From Marinobacter excellens HL-55 (lineage in GTDB: Bacteria; Pseudomonadota; Gammaproteobacteria; Pseudomonadales; Oleiphilaceae), in assembly GCA_001314845.1 (NCBI GenBank), contig LJZQ01000013.1, forward strand, positions 30,683-94,682: 64,000 nucleotides of DNA. The letters run 5' to 3'. Of this stretch, positions 1-10,034 are shown one piece after another (position 1 is the first letter of the stretch; every line of letters begins with the position of its first letter). The notes below the pieces were generated by a model. That model was not told the origin of the DNA, did not search any database, and saw nothing but the letters and a program-made list of their open reading frames with translations. A program made the translations under genes and the position numbers.

Positions 1-306
1 CACCGCGGCCAGAATCGACGGATCGGTCGCCGCTGCACGCTCCAGAATCTGCCGGTCGCTGCCCTCAAAGCCCAACGCTCGCAAAGTCGGAATATGAGGC
101 CGTTCATGGGGCGGCAGAATACCCTGCACGTAGCCACGGTCGGCCAGCTGTTTCATCTTGGCCAAGCCTTGCAGGGCGGCCTCTTTGGGGTTGGCCACCG
201 AGTTAACGTTGGATTTGGACGCCACATTACCCCAGGACAGGCCCGCGTAGTTATGGGTGGGCCCAACCAGCCCGTCAAAATTCGCTTCAACCGCGTGTTT
301 CACCAT
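1..306 (-). CDS. astB: N-succinylarginine dihydrolase, N-terminal part (cut by left edge)
   Basis: The second enzyme of the arginine succinyltransferase (AST) pathway, which hydrolyses N-succinylarginine to N-succinylornithine, ammonia and CO2 in the cytoplasm. Reading leftwards from an ATG at 306, 102 codons are visible before the edge. The N-terminus carries the family signature [13 protein letters not shown] near residue 12, followed by an SWGNVAS stretch. The C-terminal catalytic part lies outside the window. The gene starts 15 bp after the astD stop in the same direction, as in the Pseudomonas aruCFGDBE operon. An astE gene would be expected further left but cannot be seen. Confidence 0.93.
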   Translation of the reverse strand, partial: MVKHAVEANFDGLVGPTHNYAGLSWGNVASKSNVNSVANPKEAALQGLAKMKQLADRGYVQGILPPHERPHIPTLRALGFEGSDRQILERAAATDPSILAAV

Positions 307-320
307 AGCTGGCTTTCCTG

Positions 321-1799
<1,479 letters not shown>

Positions 1800-1840
1800 T
1801 CATTACCTCCCGGATCGAAAATTCATTAGTCAGTACAGTG

Positions 1841-2974
1841 TTAATCCTGCCCGTGCCGATTATGATGATTGCGGACTCGGTCAAGAATCCTGTCGTCTTC
1901 ATCATCCTGCCCTCTCAAATTATGGATGGGCGATAAACTGCTTTCCTTCAAGGGGGCAAGGCGAACCGGATCGCCGGATTCCACCTGCAGGGCGTCGGCT
2001 ACCTCACGGTTAATGCGCACCGTGTCTGGCCCTATGCAGTCCATCGGTACGGTGGTCACCCGAAAGTTCCGGAATGAGCGATTGGAGATCATCGCCCTTT
2101 GCTCAGGCGGCACCTCCAGGTTGATCGGTTTACTGACCACCATGGCGTGCCGGTTAATAGACTCCCGCACACTTCGGATGGTGTTAATGAAGGCTTCAAC
2201 CACCGGCCCGCCGTCAAAAATATCCACCATACCGTTAAAGTTAAAGCCTTCCGCCTGCAACATCTTCAGAGCCGGGCGGGTGTTTTCATGTACCATTCCG
2301 ACCACCGCCCTGGCTGCGTCTGGCAGCATCGGAAGGTAAATCGGGTACTTGGGCATCAACTCGGCAATAAAAGATTTGTTGCCAAGGCCCGAGAGCATGT
2401 CGGCTCGAATGAATTCCATATCAAAGAACTTGCTGCCCAGCGCATCCCATAGCGGACTCCGCCCTTCTTTATCAGATACGCCTCGCATTTCTGCAATTAC
2501 TTTGTCTGAGAAATTCTTGCGAAAATCGTCCAGGTACATGAATCGGCAGCGCGATAAAAGCAAACCATTACCGCCCCCTTTGTAATCGTCCGACAACAGT
2601 AGCGAGCAAATTTCAGTATGGTCGGTCATGTCGTTGGACAAATGCAGTGTGGGCGTGCGCACGTGCACTCCCAGCTCCCGAGAGGCATTCACCGTCACGC
2701 TCAGCCGGTAGTTGTAGAACACTTCCTCCAGCCCTACCCGGGCTTCAATCCCGCTAATGCCCACCGTTTTTTTGGCGCGGGTATCTTCCAGAGCAAACAG
2801 GTACAGGCCGGCCTCTGGCGCGCAGCGCTGATTGAAGGAGTCTCGGGTACGTTCGATCTTGCGTTGCAGCAAATCCCGATCTGCCGGCAGGGTGGTCAGG
2901 CCTTTCCCTGCGTTCTGGGCCATTCGGTAGAGATCTTCAAGATCGCCTTCCTGCAACGGGCGGATAACCAGCAT
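1841..2974 (-). CDS. aruG: Arginine N-succinyltransferase, beta-type subunit (AruG-like)
   Basis: Transfers succinyl from succinyl-CoA to the alpha-amino group of arginine, the first AST step. The 377-aa protein belongs to the AstA family. It has YNYRLSVTVNASRELGVH in the first half, a GNKSFIAELMPKYPIYLP block near residue 210, and the DIFDGGPVVEA motif near residue 265. Those details match the Pseudomonas AruG subunit better than AruF. GGAGGG lies 7 nt before the ATG. Twenty-seven base pairs separate it from the upstream paralogue at 3002-4018, so the enzyme is probably a heteromer. The protein is slightly longer than a typical AruG (about 340 aa) because of a hydrophilic C-terminal tail. 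Confidence 0.93.
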   Translation of the reverse strand: MLVIRPLQEGDLEDLYRMAQNAGKGLTTLPADRDLLQRKIERTRDSFNQRCAPEAGLYLFALEDTRAKKTVGISGIEARVGLEEVFYNYRLSVTVNASRELGVHVRTPTLHLSNDMTDHTEICSLLLSDDYKGGGNGLLLSRCRFMYLDDFRKNFSDKVIAEMRGVSDKEGRSPLWDALGSKFFDMEFIRADMLSGLGNKSFIAELMPKYPIYLPMLPDAARAVVGMVHENTRPALKMLQAEGFNFNGMVDIFDGGPVVEAFINTIRSVRESINRHAMVVSKPINLEVPPEQRAMISNRSFRNFRVTTVPMDCIGPDTVRINREVADALQVESGDPVRLAPLKESSLSPIHNLRGQDDEDDRILDRVRNHHNRHGQD

Positions 2975-3001
2975 ATTACGCCCTCCCCTGCGTGATGGTT
3001 G

Positions 3002-4018
3002 TCATAGCGGCGAGATCCTTACCGGGTCCCCGGCATTGCGGTTGAGTGCATGCCAGGTGCTCACGGGCACTTTGACTTCGTCGGCCAGGGTTTCCGCAAC
3101 GGGGGTCAGCAGGCATCGGAAATCTGCCCCTTCGCCGGCACTGATCAGGCAGGTTTCACCATCGGGCGTTTCGCTGCCGTGCAGGGTTTTGCACTGGCTG
3201 GTCACGAGGGTTTTCAGGCTGTCGGTGCGGACTTCCAGCACTGGCCCGCCGTCGAAGATGTCGACATAACATCCAGGCTGAAAGCCTTCCCGTTGCAGCA
3301 GGCTGTAATTGGGCTGGGTCAGCGGGTGCGCCTCGCCCAGTGCTGCTTGTGCGTCTGTGCTGAGCAAGGTGACGTAAACCGGGTTGGGCGGCATCAGTTC
3401 GGCAATGAAGGTTTTGCTGAGCTGACCGGAGTACTGGTCGGCGGTTTCAAAATCCATGTTGAAGAAGTGGCGGCCCAGGCTGTCCCAAAAGGGGACGCTG
3501 CCGTCTTCATGCTGTATGCCCTGGATTTCAACCACCGTGCGGTTGGTAAACCATTCCCGGTGGCTGGCAATGAACATCATTCTGGCGCGGGAGAGCAATT
3601 CGAACGCGGAGGTTTCGCGCAGTTCGGGTTGCAGGGTGAAGGCGCACAGCAGGGTGAGGTCAGTCAGGGCATGGCTCGGATAGAGCACTTCTACACGACG
3701 GGAGACGTTGAGTTCGTGGGAGGCGTGGATGAGGTTGTCGCGGCGGTAGTTGTAGAACGGTTGGCCGTTGCCTGCCCGGGAGTCTATGCCGGCGGTGCCG
3801 GCGAGTTGGCCGGTGTCGATGTTTTCGAGTACGAAGATCAGGCGGCGCGGGGTGTTGGCGTCGGTTTTGTCGGCGAAGCTGGTTTGAGAGTGTTGGAGTT
3901 TTCGGGCCAGGGTTTCTTCGATTTTGGGCAGGGTGGACGATAACCTGCCTTTTTGGGCATTGGCCAGTTCCAGAATCTGCTGTAGATCATCCAGCCTGGC
4001 TGGTCTTACTTGCCACAT
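3002..4018 (-). CDS. aruF: Arginine N-succinyltransferase, alpha-type subunit (AruF-like)
   Basis: Paralogous AstA-family subunit (338 aa) that pairs with the product of the next gene to make N-succinylarginine. It shares FYNYRRDNLIHASHELNVSRRVE, the SKTFIAELMPPNPVYV block and DIFDGGPVLEVR with its neighbour, but diverges strongly elsewhere, as AruF and AruG do in Pseudomonas. A GGGAG Shine-Dalgarno is 8 nt before the ATG. The 163-bp gap to the upstream aruC contains the large nested inverted repeat at 4067-4162, so the stoichiometry of aruC against the rest of the operon may be set there. Confidence 0.92.
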   Translation of the reverse strand: MWQVRPARLDDLQQILELANAQKGRLSSTLPKIEETLARKLQHSQTSFADKTDANTPRRLIFVLENIDTGQLAGTAGIDSRAGNGQPFYNYRRDNLIHASHELNVSRRVEVLYPSHALTDLTLLCAFTLQPELRETSAFELLSRARMMFIASHREWFTNRTVVEIQGIQHEDGSVPFWDSLGRHFFNMDFETADQYSGQLSKTFIAELMPPNPVYVTLLSTDAQAALGEAHPLTQPNYSLLQREGFQPGCYVDIFDGGPVLEVRTDSLKTLVTSQCKTLHGSETPDGETCLISAGEGADFRCLLTPVAETLADEVKVPVSTWHALNRNAGDPVRISPL

Positions 4019-4066
4019 TCAATTACTCCCATAAGGCTATTCCGGAGCATGGCGGCCGGTCCCGCA

Positions 4067-4162
4067 CTGGGACTTTCTCTCCGGGAAACGCTACGAGCAC
4101 ATCCATGTGCGCTTCGTTCAGGCCATCCATGGCCTTCAAGATTCCCGGAGAGAAAGTCCCAG
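4067..4162. repeat. Nested inverted repeat (cruciform-like) between aruC and aruF
   Basis: Perfect 21-bp arms at 4067-4087 and 4142-4162 enclose a 54-bp interior. The interior holds two further small palindromes of the same design: GCACAT-CC-ATGTGC at about 4097-4110 and GGCCAT-CC-ATGGCC at about 4121-4134. The RNA or DNA could fold into a long stem capped by two hairpins. The arms have no U-run, so this is not a classic terminator. It resembles a REP/BIME-type intergenic element or an mRNA-processing site. No second copy was seen in this window. Confidence 0.8.
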
Positions 4163-4181
4163 CGCAAGACCTACATCGGCG

Positions 4182-5396
4182 TTATGCCGTCAGCTTTTTA
4201 ACCGCCGCTTCAAACCGCTCCAGCGCATCATCAATATCGGATTCCGGGATGATCAGCGAGGGCGCGAGACGCACCACATTGGCACCGGCAATCAGCACCA
4301 TCACGCCTTCATCCAGACCGGCGTTGAGGAAATCTTTGGCTTTGCCCTGCCACTTTTCAGTCAGCACACACCCCAAGAGTAGACCAGCGCCGCGCACTTC
4401 GGAAAACACGCCGTAGCGTTCGCCGATGTCCATCATGCCTTTGCGCAGTTTGTCAGAACGGGCTTTGACGCCTTTCAGAATGTCTGGCTGGCTGACCGTG
4501 TCGATGACTTTTTGGGCTACGGCGCAGGCCAGGGCATTGCCCCCGTATGTGCTGCCGTGGGTTCCGACGCCCAGACTTTTGGCAGCTTCGGCGGTGGTCA
4601 GCATGGCGGCTACCGGGAAGCCGCCGCCCAGGCCTTTGGCGCTGGTGAGGATGTCTGGCACCACGTTGTACATTTCATAGGCGTACAGGTGACCGGTGCG
4701 GCCGACGCCGCTTTGTACTTCGTCGAATACCAGCAGGGCGTTGTTGTCGTCGCACAGCTGGCGCAGGCCTTTGAGGAATTCTGGGTCTGCGGGCATTACG
4801 CCGCCTTCGCCCTGGATGGGTTCAACCACCACGGCGCAGGTTTTTTCTTTGGAGATTAATGCTTTTACCGAGTCCAGGTTGTTGAACTCGGCGTGGTGGA
4901 TACCGCCCGGAGCGGGCTCGAAGCCTTCCAGGTATTTGGGCTGTCCGCCTACGCTGACGGTAAACAGGGTGCGGCCATGAAAGGAGTTGGTGAACGAGAT
5001 AATCTCGTGCTTCTCGGGGCCGTAGTGTTCCCAGGCATAGCGACGGACCAGTTTGAAGGCGGCTTCGTTGGCTTCAGCGCCGGAGTTGGCGAAGAACACG
5101 CGGTCGGCGAAGGTCTGGTCGCACAGGGTTTTGGCCAGGCGCAGGGCGGGCTCGTTGGTCATGACGTTAGACAGGTGCCAGATTTTCTCGGCTTGTTCCT
5201 GCAATACGCCCACCAGGCCAGGATGACAGTGGCCAAGGCTGGTCACGGCTATGCCACCTTGCAGGTCCACAAACTCTCGCCCTTCCTGGTCCCACACGCG
5301 AGAACCCTCACCTCGCACCGGGATGATATTACCGGGGGCGTAGTTGGGCACCATTACTTCATCAAACAGTTCGCGGGAGACAGGTTCTCTGTTCAT
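4182..5396 (-). CDS. astC: Succinylornithine transaminase / acetylornithine aminotransferase
   Basis: Class-III PLP aminotransferase (404 aa) that converts N-succinylornithine to N-succinylglutamate semialdehyde. In the Pseudomonas type (AruC) the enzyme also works on N-acetylornithine in biosynthesis. The PLP site is clear: SGAEANEAAFKL near residue 105, VFDEVQSGVGRTG near residue 225, and the PLP lysine in TSAKGLGGGFPV near residue 253. It is the first gene of the AST operon, and the start ATG at 5396 follows a purine-rich GAGAGA. Only 58 bp separate it from the upstream nuclease gene on the same strand, so the operon promoter must lie in or before that short gap. Confidence 0.95.
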   Translation of the reverse strand: MNREPVSRELFDEVMVPNYAPGNIIPVRGEGSRVWDQEGREFVDLQGGIAVTSLGHCHPGLVGVLQEQAEKIWHLSNVMTNEPALRLAKTLCDQTFADRVFFANSGAEANEAAFKLVRRYAWEHYGPEKHEIISFTNSFHGRTLFTVSVGGQPKYLEGFEPAPGGIHHAEFNNLDSVKALISKEKTCAVVVEPIQGEGGVMPADPEFLKGLRQLCDDNNALLVFDEVQSGVGRTGHLYAYEMYNVVPDILTSAKGLGGGFPVAAMLTTAEAAKSLGVGTHGSTYGGNALACAVAQKVIDTVSQPDILKGVKARSDKLRKGMMDIGERYGVFSEVRGAGLLLGCVLTEKWQGKAKDFLNAGLDEGVMVLIAGANVVRLAPSLIIPESDIDDALERFEAAVKKLTA

Positions 5397-5454
5397 GGAT
5401 CTCTCTCAGTGACTCATTGCTAAGTGACGGGGTGAATGCCCCATAATACGCCAC

Positions 5455-6906
5455 TCAGGGCATAAGAACAGCCGGTTGAGTCAAAGGCGGTAGCTCGATG
5501 ATTCGATGCTGCTTTCGGTCACGGCCCAACAGGGCTTTGACCAGCAGTTTGTAGGAGTCTAGATCGAAGGTGACTGGCTCCTGGCCTGGTTCAAAGTTTT
5601 CCAGTTCCTGCTCGCTGTGCACGGTGGCGATGTGTATCCAGTTACAGATCACCAGGATGTCGGTGCGACTGGTGTCCGGGTTTTCTTCCACCAATCCGAT
5701 AGAGCCTGGCCATGGCCAGGTTTTCAGGCGTAGGGCGTGGAAGGCAATCTGCATGCGCAGGTTATAGCGGGTGGTGTCTTCCGCGCCATCGCAAGCGCCT
5801 TTACAGCGGCCCAGGCTCCGCTGAAAACAGGGGCCAGGGCTGGCGGGTTCCAGGCCCAGTAGTTTGCCGCACAGATCGTTTTTTGCGGCGATGCCGCGGA
5901 TCGCCGTTTGGGCGTCCCGCTTGCTGCGGAAAAGGCCGAAGTAATCTCCTAGCCGATCCGGCGTAATGCTGCGCACAAGCTCTGCCTGCAGGTAGCCATC
6001 ACTGTTGGTGCGCAAGGCGATGCTGGACAAACTCTTGGCCGCCCGGGACCGTCGGTTGTATAGCGGGCTCAGGGATTTGATCTGTTTGAGTTCCAGCAGC
6101 AGCGCCCCCAGTTCGCCTGCTGTTTGGGTAAACTCCACCCGGCGCAGGCTTTCTGACATGCGCAGGCCGCGGCTGGATTGGTGATCACCAGAAAAGTGCG
6201 ACGCCACCCGCTGGGCAATGTTGGTGCTTTTGCCCACATACAGCAGCACATCGTTATCGCCGTAAAAGCGATACACGCCCGGTGCCTGGGGCAGCTCCGC
6301 AAAGATCTCTGCCGGCACATTAGAGGGCGTGCTCTGGCGTTGCAGCAGTCGATGAATGGCCTGATTCAAAACATCATCACCGTGTTCACGCCGCGCATGC
6401 TCAAAAAACGCCAGCATGGCCGCCACATCGCCCATGGCCCGGTGCCGTTCAACCTGCGGCAGATGGTGCCGGGCAATCAGGGCATCCATGTTGTGCCGGG
6501 CTTCGTCCGGGTATAGCGCCCGCGACAGCCGAACCGTGCACAGCACCCGCGCACTGAAGGCTTGCTCCAACCGGCGGAATTCAGCTTTGATAAAGCCGTA
6601 ATCAAAGCGGGCGTTGTGGGCGACAAAAATCGCGCCGTCCAATTGCTGCTCAAGCTCACTCGCGATATCCGCAAATAAAGGCGCATCGGCCACCATGGCA
6701 TTAGAGATGCCGGTCAGCCGCTCAATAAAGCCGGAAATCCGGGCTTCCGGATTGAGCAGGGTTTGCCATTCCCCGATCAGCTCACCGGCCCGCCAGAACC
6801 GGACACCAATCTCGGTAATCCTGTCCCGCTGCGGGTTGCCGCCGGTGGTCTCGATATCTAGGAAAGCAAATGTCTCGTTTTGAAGCGCCATCTGTTTTTG
6901 AGTCAT
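5455..6906 (-). CDS. DEDDh 3'-5' exonuclease fused to a GIY-YIG (UvrC/Cho-like) nuclease domain
   Basis: 483-aa fusion protein. Residues about 12-180 are a DnaQ-type exonuclease with FLDIETTGG (D17, E19), HNARFDYGF and HRAMGDV, together the DEDDh catalytic set. From about residue 205 there is a GIY-YIG domain: GVYRFYG followed by LLYVGKS and a downstream arginine-rich helix, as in the N-terminal half of UvrC and in Cho. A Cys-rich segment near residue 355-370 follows. The architecture suggests incision or trimming of damaged or branched DNA, but the substrate is unknown. No good Shine-Dalgarno precedes the ATG at 6906; an in-frame ATG at 6891 is an alternative. The same arrangement is known in some actinobacteria and proteobacteria. 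Confidence 0.85.
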   Translation of the reverse strand: MTQKQMALQNETFAFLDIETTGGNPQRDRITEIGVRFWRAGELIGEWQTLLNPEARISGFIERLTGISNAMVADAPLFADIASELEQQLDGAIFVAHNARFDYGFIKAEFRRLEQAFSARVLCTVRLSRALYPDEARHNMDALIARHHLPQVERHRAMGDVAAMLAFFEHARREHGDDVLNQAIHRLLQRQSTPSNVPAEIFAELPQAPGVYRFYGDNDVLLYVGKSTNIAQRVASHFSGDHQSSRGLRMSESLRRVEFTQTAGELGALLLELKQIKSLSPLYNRRSRAAKSLSSIALRTNSDGYLQAELVRSITPDRLGDYFGLFRSKRDAQTAIRGIAAKNDLCGKLLGLEPASPGPCFQRSLGRCKGACDGAEDTTRYNLRMQIAFHALRLKTWPWPGSIGLVEENPDTSRTDILVICNWIHIATVHSEQELENFEPGQEPVTFDLDSYKLLVKALLGRDRKQHRIIELPPLTQPAVLMP

Positions 6907-7068
6907 CCAGTGGTTTACGACCGAAAATCAAAGCTGGATGCGACTGAGGCCGCCCTCAGCCGCTATAGACATTCGTCTAAATATCCACCAATTATGTTTG
7001 AAATGTCATCAATTCGTAACTACCTTCAATCCGGGTCCGACAACAATAAACGTGTGGAGACAACAACA

Positions 7069-8223
7069 ATGCAAAGTAACAAATTACGAATGGCAATCCG
7101 TGCGACGGCGGCGATGGCTGCGTTGGGCATTGCCGGGCAAGTCAGTGCGGTTGAGCTGAATACCGGCGAGTACAAGACAAACCTTTACGGTTTTGCACGT
7201 GTTGCAGCTTCCTATGATATTGACGAAGACCTCGCGTCTGGCGGTCAATCAGCCAACTTTTCCAACATCACAGGTGGAAGCAACACCAGCGATGGCCACT
7301 TCGGTATGGACGCCAACACCAGCCGCGTTGGCTTATCAGTTGTTGCTCCAAGTGGCATGAAAGCCGTTGTCGAGTACGACTTTGACCGTGATGACTCACT
7401 CACGCCGCGCCTGCGCCATGCCTACGGTGAATATAACGGCGTACTGATTGGTCAGAACTGGTCCAACTACAACAGCTTTGTTGGCAATACCTCAAGTCTG
7501 GATTTTGACGGTGTTCCCGGCCTGGCCGGCACCCAAGGGCGAGCCGTTCAGGTTCGTTACACGACCGGCGCTCTGTCTTTCTCGATTGAGGAGCCAGCCA
7601 ACACCGTTGTGAACGGCTCCGATACCGATGGCGATCCCGATACCAGCAGCACCAGAGACGGCACGCCGGCCTTCACTGCAAGACTCGAAGATTCCGAGGG
7701 CGGCCTCTCATATTCTGCAGCAGTCATGGCCAAGCAACTGACCTATGACACTGGATCGGATGATGATTCGGTTATCGGTTATGCCGCGTTCCTGGCAGCG
7801 AAGTTTGCCGTGACCGACATGATTTCGGTCCAGGGCGCGGTTAACTACGGCGATGGTGCAGGCGGATATGTTTGGCGTGCGGGCGGTAACTTCGGACAGC
7901 CAGACGGCTACCTCGATGGCAACGATGTTGAGACCAACGAGGCCTGGGGTGCTGCATTGGGCGCCAGCATGAACCTCGGTGGCGGTCGTTCTGTCAACCT
8001 TGGCTATGGCACGGCATCCGTTGATCTTGACGACGCAGTAGATGCTGGACAGGCGACAGCCGCGACTACCGACACCAACACCATGGTCTTCCTGAACTAT
8101 CAGTGGAGCCCGGTTGAGAAGGTCAACATGGGTGTAGAGTACGCCTACCTTGAAACCGAAACCCAGGGCGGTGCCGACGGCGATGCAAATCGTCTGCTGT
8201 TCCTTGCTCAGTACAGCTTCTAA
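7069..8223 (+). CDS. Outer-membrane porin, DcaP-like
   Basis: 384-aa beta-barrel porin. The start at 7069 is chosen because GGAGA precedes it by 8 nt and because it gives a clean signal peptide (cleavage after about residue 27, QVSA-VELN). The mature part has alternating aromatic/polar strands, acidic loops rich in Asp, Gly and Thr, and ends in QYSF, with the terminal Phe expected for BAM recognition. The layout (LYGFARVAASYDID, then NTSRVGLSV) fits the DcaP/Gram-negative porin families in marine gammaproteobacteria. The substrate cannot be told. It is monocistronic, with a strong terminator immediately after it. Confidence 0.88.
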   Translation: MQSNKLRMAIRATAAMAALGIAGQVSAVELNTGEYKTNLYGFARVAASYDIDEDLASGGQSANFSNITGGSNTSDGHFGMDANTSRVGLSVVAPSGMKAVVEYDFDRDDSLTPRLRHAYGEYNGVLIGQNWSNYNSFVGNTSSLDFDGVPGLAGTQGRAVQVRYTTGALSFSIEEPANTVVNGSDTDGDPDTSSTRDGTPAFTARLEDSEGGLSYSAAVMAKQLTYDTGSDDDSVIGYAAFLAAKFAVTDMISVQGAVNYGDGAGGYVWRAGGNFGQPDGYLDGNDVETNEAWGAALGASMNLGGGRSVNLGYGTASVDLDDAVDAGQATAATTDTNTMVFLNYQWSPVEKVNMGVEYAYLETETQGGADGDANRLLFLAQYSF

Positions 8224-8253
8224 ACCTTCCGGTTAGAAGTTAACTCAGGATTA

Positions 8254-8275
8254 CCCCGGCTTTGGCCGGGGTTTT
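8254..8275 (+). terminator. Intrinsic terminator of the porin gene
   Basis: A 7-bp GC stem (8254-8260 with 8265-8271, CCCCGGC/GCCGGGG) with a 4-nt loop is followed by a run of T. It lies 30 bp after the porin stop. Confidence 0.9.
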
Positions 8276-8486
8276 TCGTTCCAGGTCAGTGCAAACTGCA
8301 CCAGACTGAATCATGGGTTTTACACGCCCCGCACACCGCTCCGAAAAATCCTATATTTTTCAATACACAAGATCTCACAACATCGTTGGCACAGCTAATG
8401 CTTAGTCCTTAGTGCAAAGCTTATTGCCAAGCAACCAGCGGACTCGCCGCCAGGTTTACTCTGTTGCAACCGGATGAGGTGACACG

Positions 8487-8597
8487 ATGAAAAAGGCCAA
8501 AAGCGAAAATCTTCTGTTTGAACTGACCCAGCCCTTTGAACAACTTGCCATGCAAGACCTGCACAACTACTTCGACTGGATGTACTTCGCCAACTGA
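8487..8597 (+). CDS. Small protein, 36 aa, unknown function
   Basis: An ATG at 8487 opens a 36-codon frame that begins MKKAKSENLLFELTQP and ends DWMYFAN. GAGG lies 7 nt before the ATG, and a 10-bp GC hairpin follows the stop by 10 bp, so the unit looks like a self-contained short gene. A possible promoter is TTGGCA (8386-8391), 17 bp, then TTAGTG (8409-8414), which is weak. The peptide is amphipathic, acidic in the middle and aromatic at the C-terminus, with no signal peptide or membrane segment. I do not recognise a family. The aromatic tail faintly recalls ribosomally made precursor peptides, but no maturase is nearby. Confidence 0.6.
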   Translation: MKKAKSENLLFELTQPFEQLAMQDLHNYFDWMYFAN

Positions 8598-8606
8598 TCA
8601 GCATTC

Positions 8607-8636
8607 AAGGCCGGGGCATTCAGCCCCGGCCTTGGT
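8607..8636 (+). terminator. Hairpin after the small ORF
   Basis: A perfect 10-bp stem, AAGGCCGGGG (8607-8616) with CCCCGGCCTT (8624-8633), has a 7-nt loop and is followed by GGTTTA. The T-tail is short, so efficiency is uncertain. It could serve both the small ORF (+) and the oxidoreductase at 8644-9894 (-). Confidence 0.7.
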
Positions 8637-8643
8637 TTAACAT

Positions 8644-9894
8644 TTATCCTGCCCGCAACCGGGTGCGAACACCTCTTGTGGTCATCACGCCAATCACTTC
8701 CATCAACGACAGCAAGCCCCGATCATGCTGTTTTGGGGTTTTGCCCTTGGCGATTCGGGCTATCTGGCGGGTGTACCAACTCACCTCCATCAGAGCCATA
8801 TCGTCGATCAGTCGGATCCCGGTTTTAATCGGCCGGACTGCACTGGTCACCTGTTCGCCCTTCATGATCCGGTTCGGCAAATCTGGCTCTACTACTAAAG
8901 GCCGGGCCAGGCCGACAAGGTCTGTTGCGCCGCTGGCGATCGCATCCGCCATGCCGCTTTCGGTTCGGAAACCGCCCGTCACCATCAGGGGTACCGCGGT
9001 AAGTTGGCGAACCTTCTCTGCGAACTCTAAAAAGTAGGCTTCCCGTGCCTGGGTACTGGCCTTTACCTCCCCGTTTTCGGCACCTCTGGCCATGGCCGGG
9101 TTTTCGTAATTGCCGCCGGAGATTTCGATCAGATCTATTCCTTCGGCCACCAGGGCCTCTATCACCGCCAGCGATTCTTCCTCCGTAAAGCCGCCCCGCT
9201 GAAAGTCCGCCGAGTTCAGTTTGATTCCGATATTGAATCCGTCACCGCACGCCTCACGGATGGCCCGGTACACCGCCAGCACAAATCGCCGGCGGTTGGC
9301 AGCAGAGCCACCCCACTCGTCGGTGCGCTGATTGTGATGGGGTGACAGGAACTGACTGACCAGATAACCGTGGGCACCGTGAATCTGCACACCGTCAAAA
9401 CCGGCTTTTTGCGCCACCGCAGCACTGCGGGCAAAGCGCTGGATGATGTCTTCAATCTCCGGCCCGGTCAGTGCCCGGGGCGTTGCAAACATGCCCCGCA
9501 GTTCTTTCTTGAACGGGATCGCACTGGGCGACACCGGATCGCGGTTCAGGATCTTCGGGCTCTGCTTGCCGGGATGATTCAACTGCACCCAGATTTGCTG
9601 ACCACCCACCTGCCCGGCCTGCGCCCAGGCCGACAGTAATTCCAGATCGGATTCGTCTTCCACCACCACATTCTGCGGCTCCCCGATGTGCCGGCGATCA
9701 ATCATCACATTGCCGGTAATCGACAGACCGGTGCCACCCTCCGCCCAGGCCCGGTACAAGGTAGCCAGCTCTTTGGTGGGGTGATTATCAATGGTGCCCA
9801 GGGTCTCGCTCATGGCCGACTTGGCAAAGCGGTTGGGCAAGGTGGAGCCGTTCGGGAGCTTGAGGGGTTGGGAGAGACGTTCAGCGGGGGTCAT
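8644..9894 (-). CDS. NADH:flavin oxidoreductase, old-yellow-enzyme family
   Basis: FMN-dependent TIM-barrel ene-reductase-like enzyme (416 aa from the chosen start). Visible motifs are NRFAKSAMSE near the N-terminus, VQLNHPGKQSP, the active-site HGAHGYLVSQFLSP (an HxxH pair, as in YqjM and dienoyl-CoA reductase domains), GIKLNS, and a phosphate-binding VTGGFRTESGMADAI / DLVGLARPLV region. The start at 9894 is preferred because GAGG lies 6 nt upstream; an in-frame ATG at 9921 lacks a good site. The open frame continues upstream into aceF only as a shadow. The physiological substrate is unknown; enones or fatty-acyl derivatives are possible. Confidence 0.88.
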   Translation of the reverse strand: MTPAERLSQPLKLPNGSTLPNRFAKSAMSETLGTIDNHPTKELATLYRAWAEGGTGLSITGNVMIDRRHIGEPQNVVVEDESDLELLSAWAQAGQVGGQQIWVQLNHPGKQSPKILNRDPVSPSAIPFKKELRGMFATPRALTGPEIEDIIQRFARSAAVAQKAGFDGVQIHGAHGYLVSQFLSPHHNQRTDEWGGSAANRRRFVLAVYRAIREACGDGFNIGIKLNSADFQRGGFTEEESLAVIEALVAEGIDLIEISGGNYENPAMARGAENGEVKASTQAREAYFLEFAEKVRQLTAVPLMVTGGFRTESGMADAIASGATDLVGLARPLVVEPDLPNRIMKGEQVTSAVRPIKTGIRLIDDMALMEVSWYTRQIARIAKGKTPKQHDRGLLSLMEVIGVMTTRGVRTRLRAG

Positions 9895-9946
9895 AGGTGG
9901 CCTCGAATGGTTATTGTTCATTCCATGAGGCTGATGGTGGATCTGT

Positions 9947-10022
9947 TCGACGGCCATAGCATTGGCCGTCGAGACAGTGGGCCTGGCATTCACCGCTCCC
10001 ATCGCCAGACGGTCGGGAGCGG
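9947..10022. other. Two perfect stem-loops downstream of aceF
   Basis: A 10-bp stem (9947-9956 with 9963-9972) and an 8-bp stem (9993-10000 with 10015-10022) lie one after the other in the 140-bp gap between aceF and the flavin oxidoreductase. Neither is followed by a U-run in the direction of transcription (-). They look like 3'-end stabilising structures or a Rho-type terminator region rather than intrinsic terminators. Confidence 0.55.
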
Positions 10023-10034
10023 ATTCGACAGGCT

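Noticed and set aside
5397..5454. Sigma-54 promoter before astC
   Set aside because: A GG...GC pair is present but with the wrong spacing (11 instead of 10), so it does not meet the consensus.
8566..8597. Resemblance of the small ORF tail (MYFAN) to PqqA-type precursor peptides
   Set aside because: The conserved Glu-xxx-Tyr crosslink pair of PqqA is absent, and no pqq genes or other maturase are nearby.
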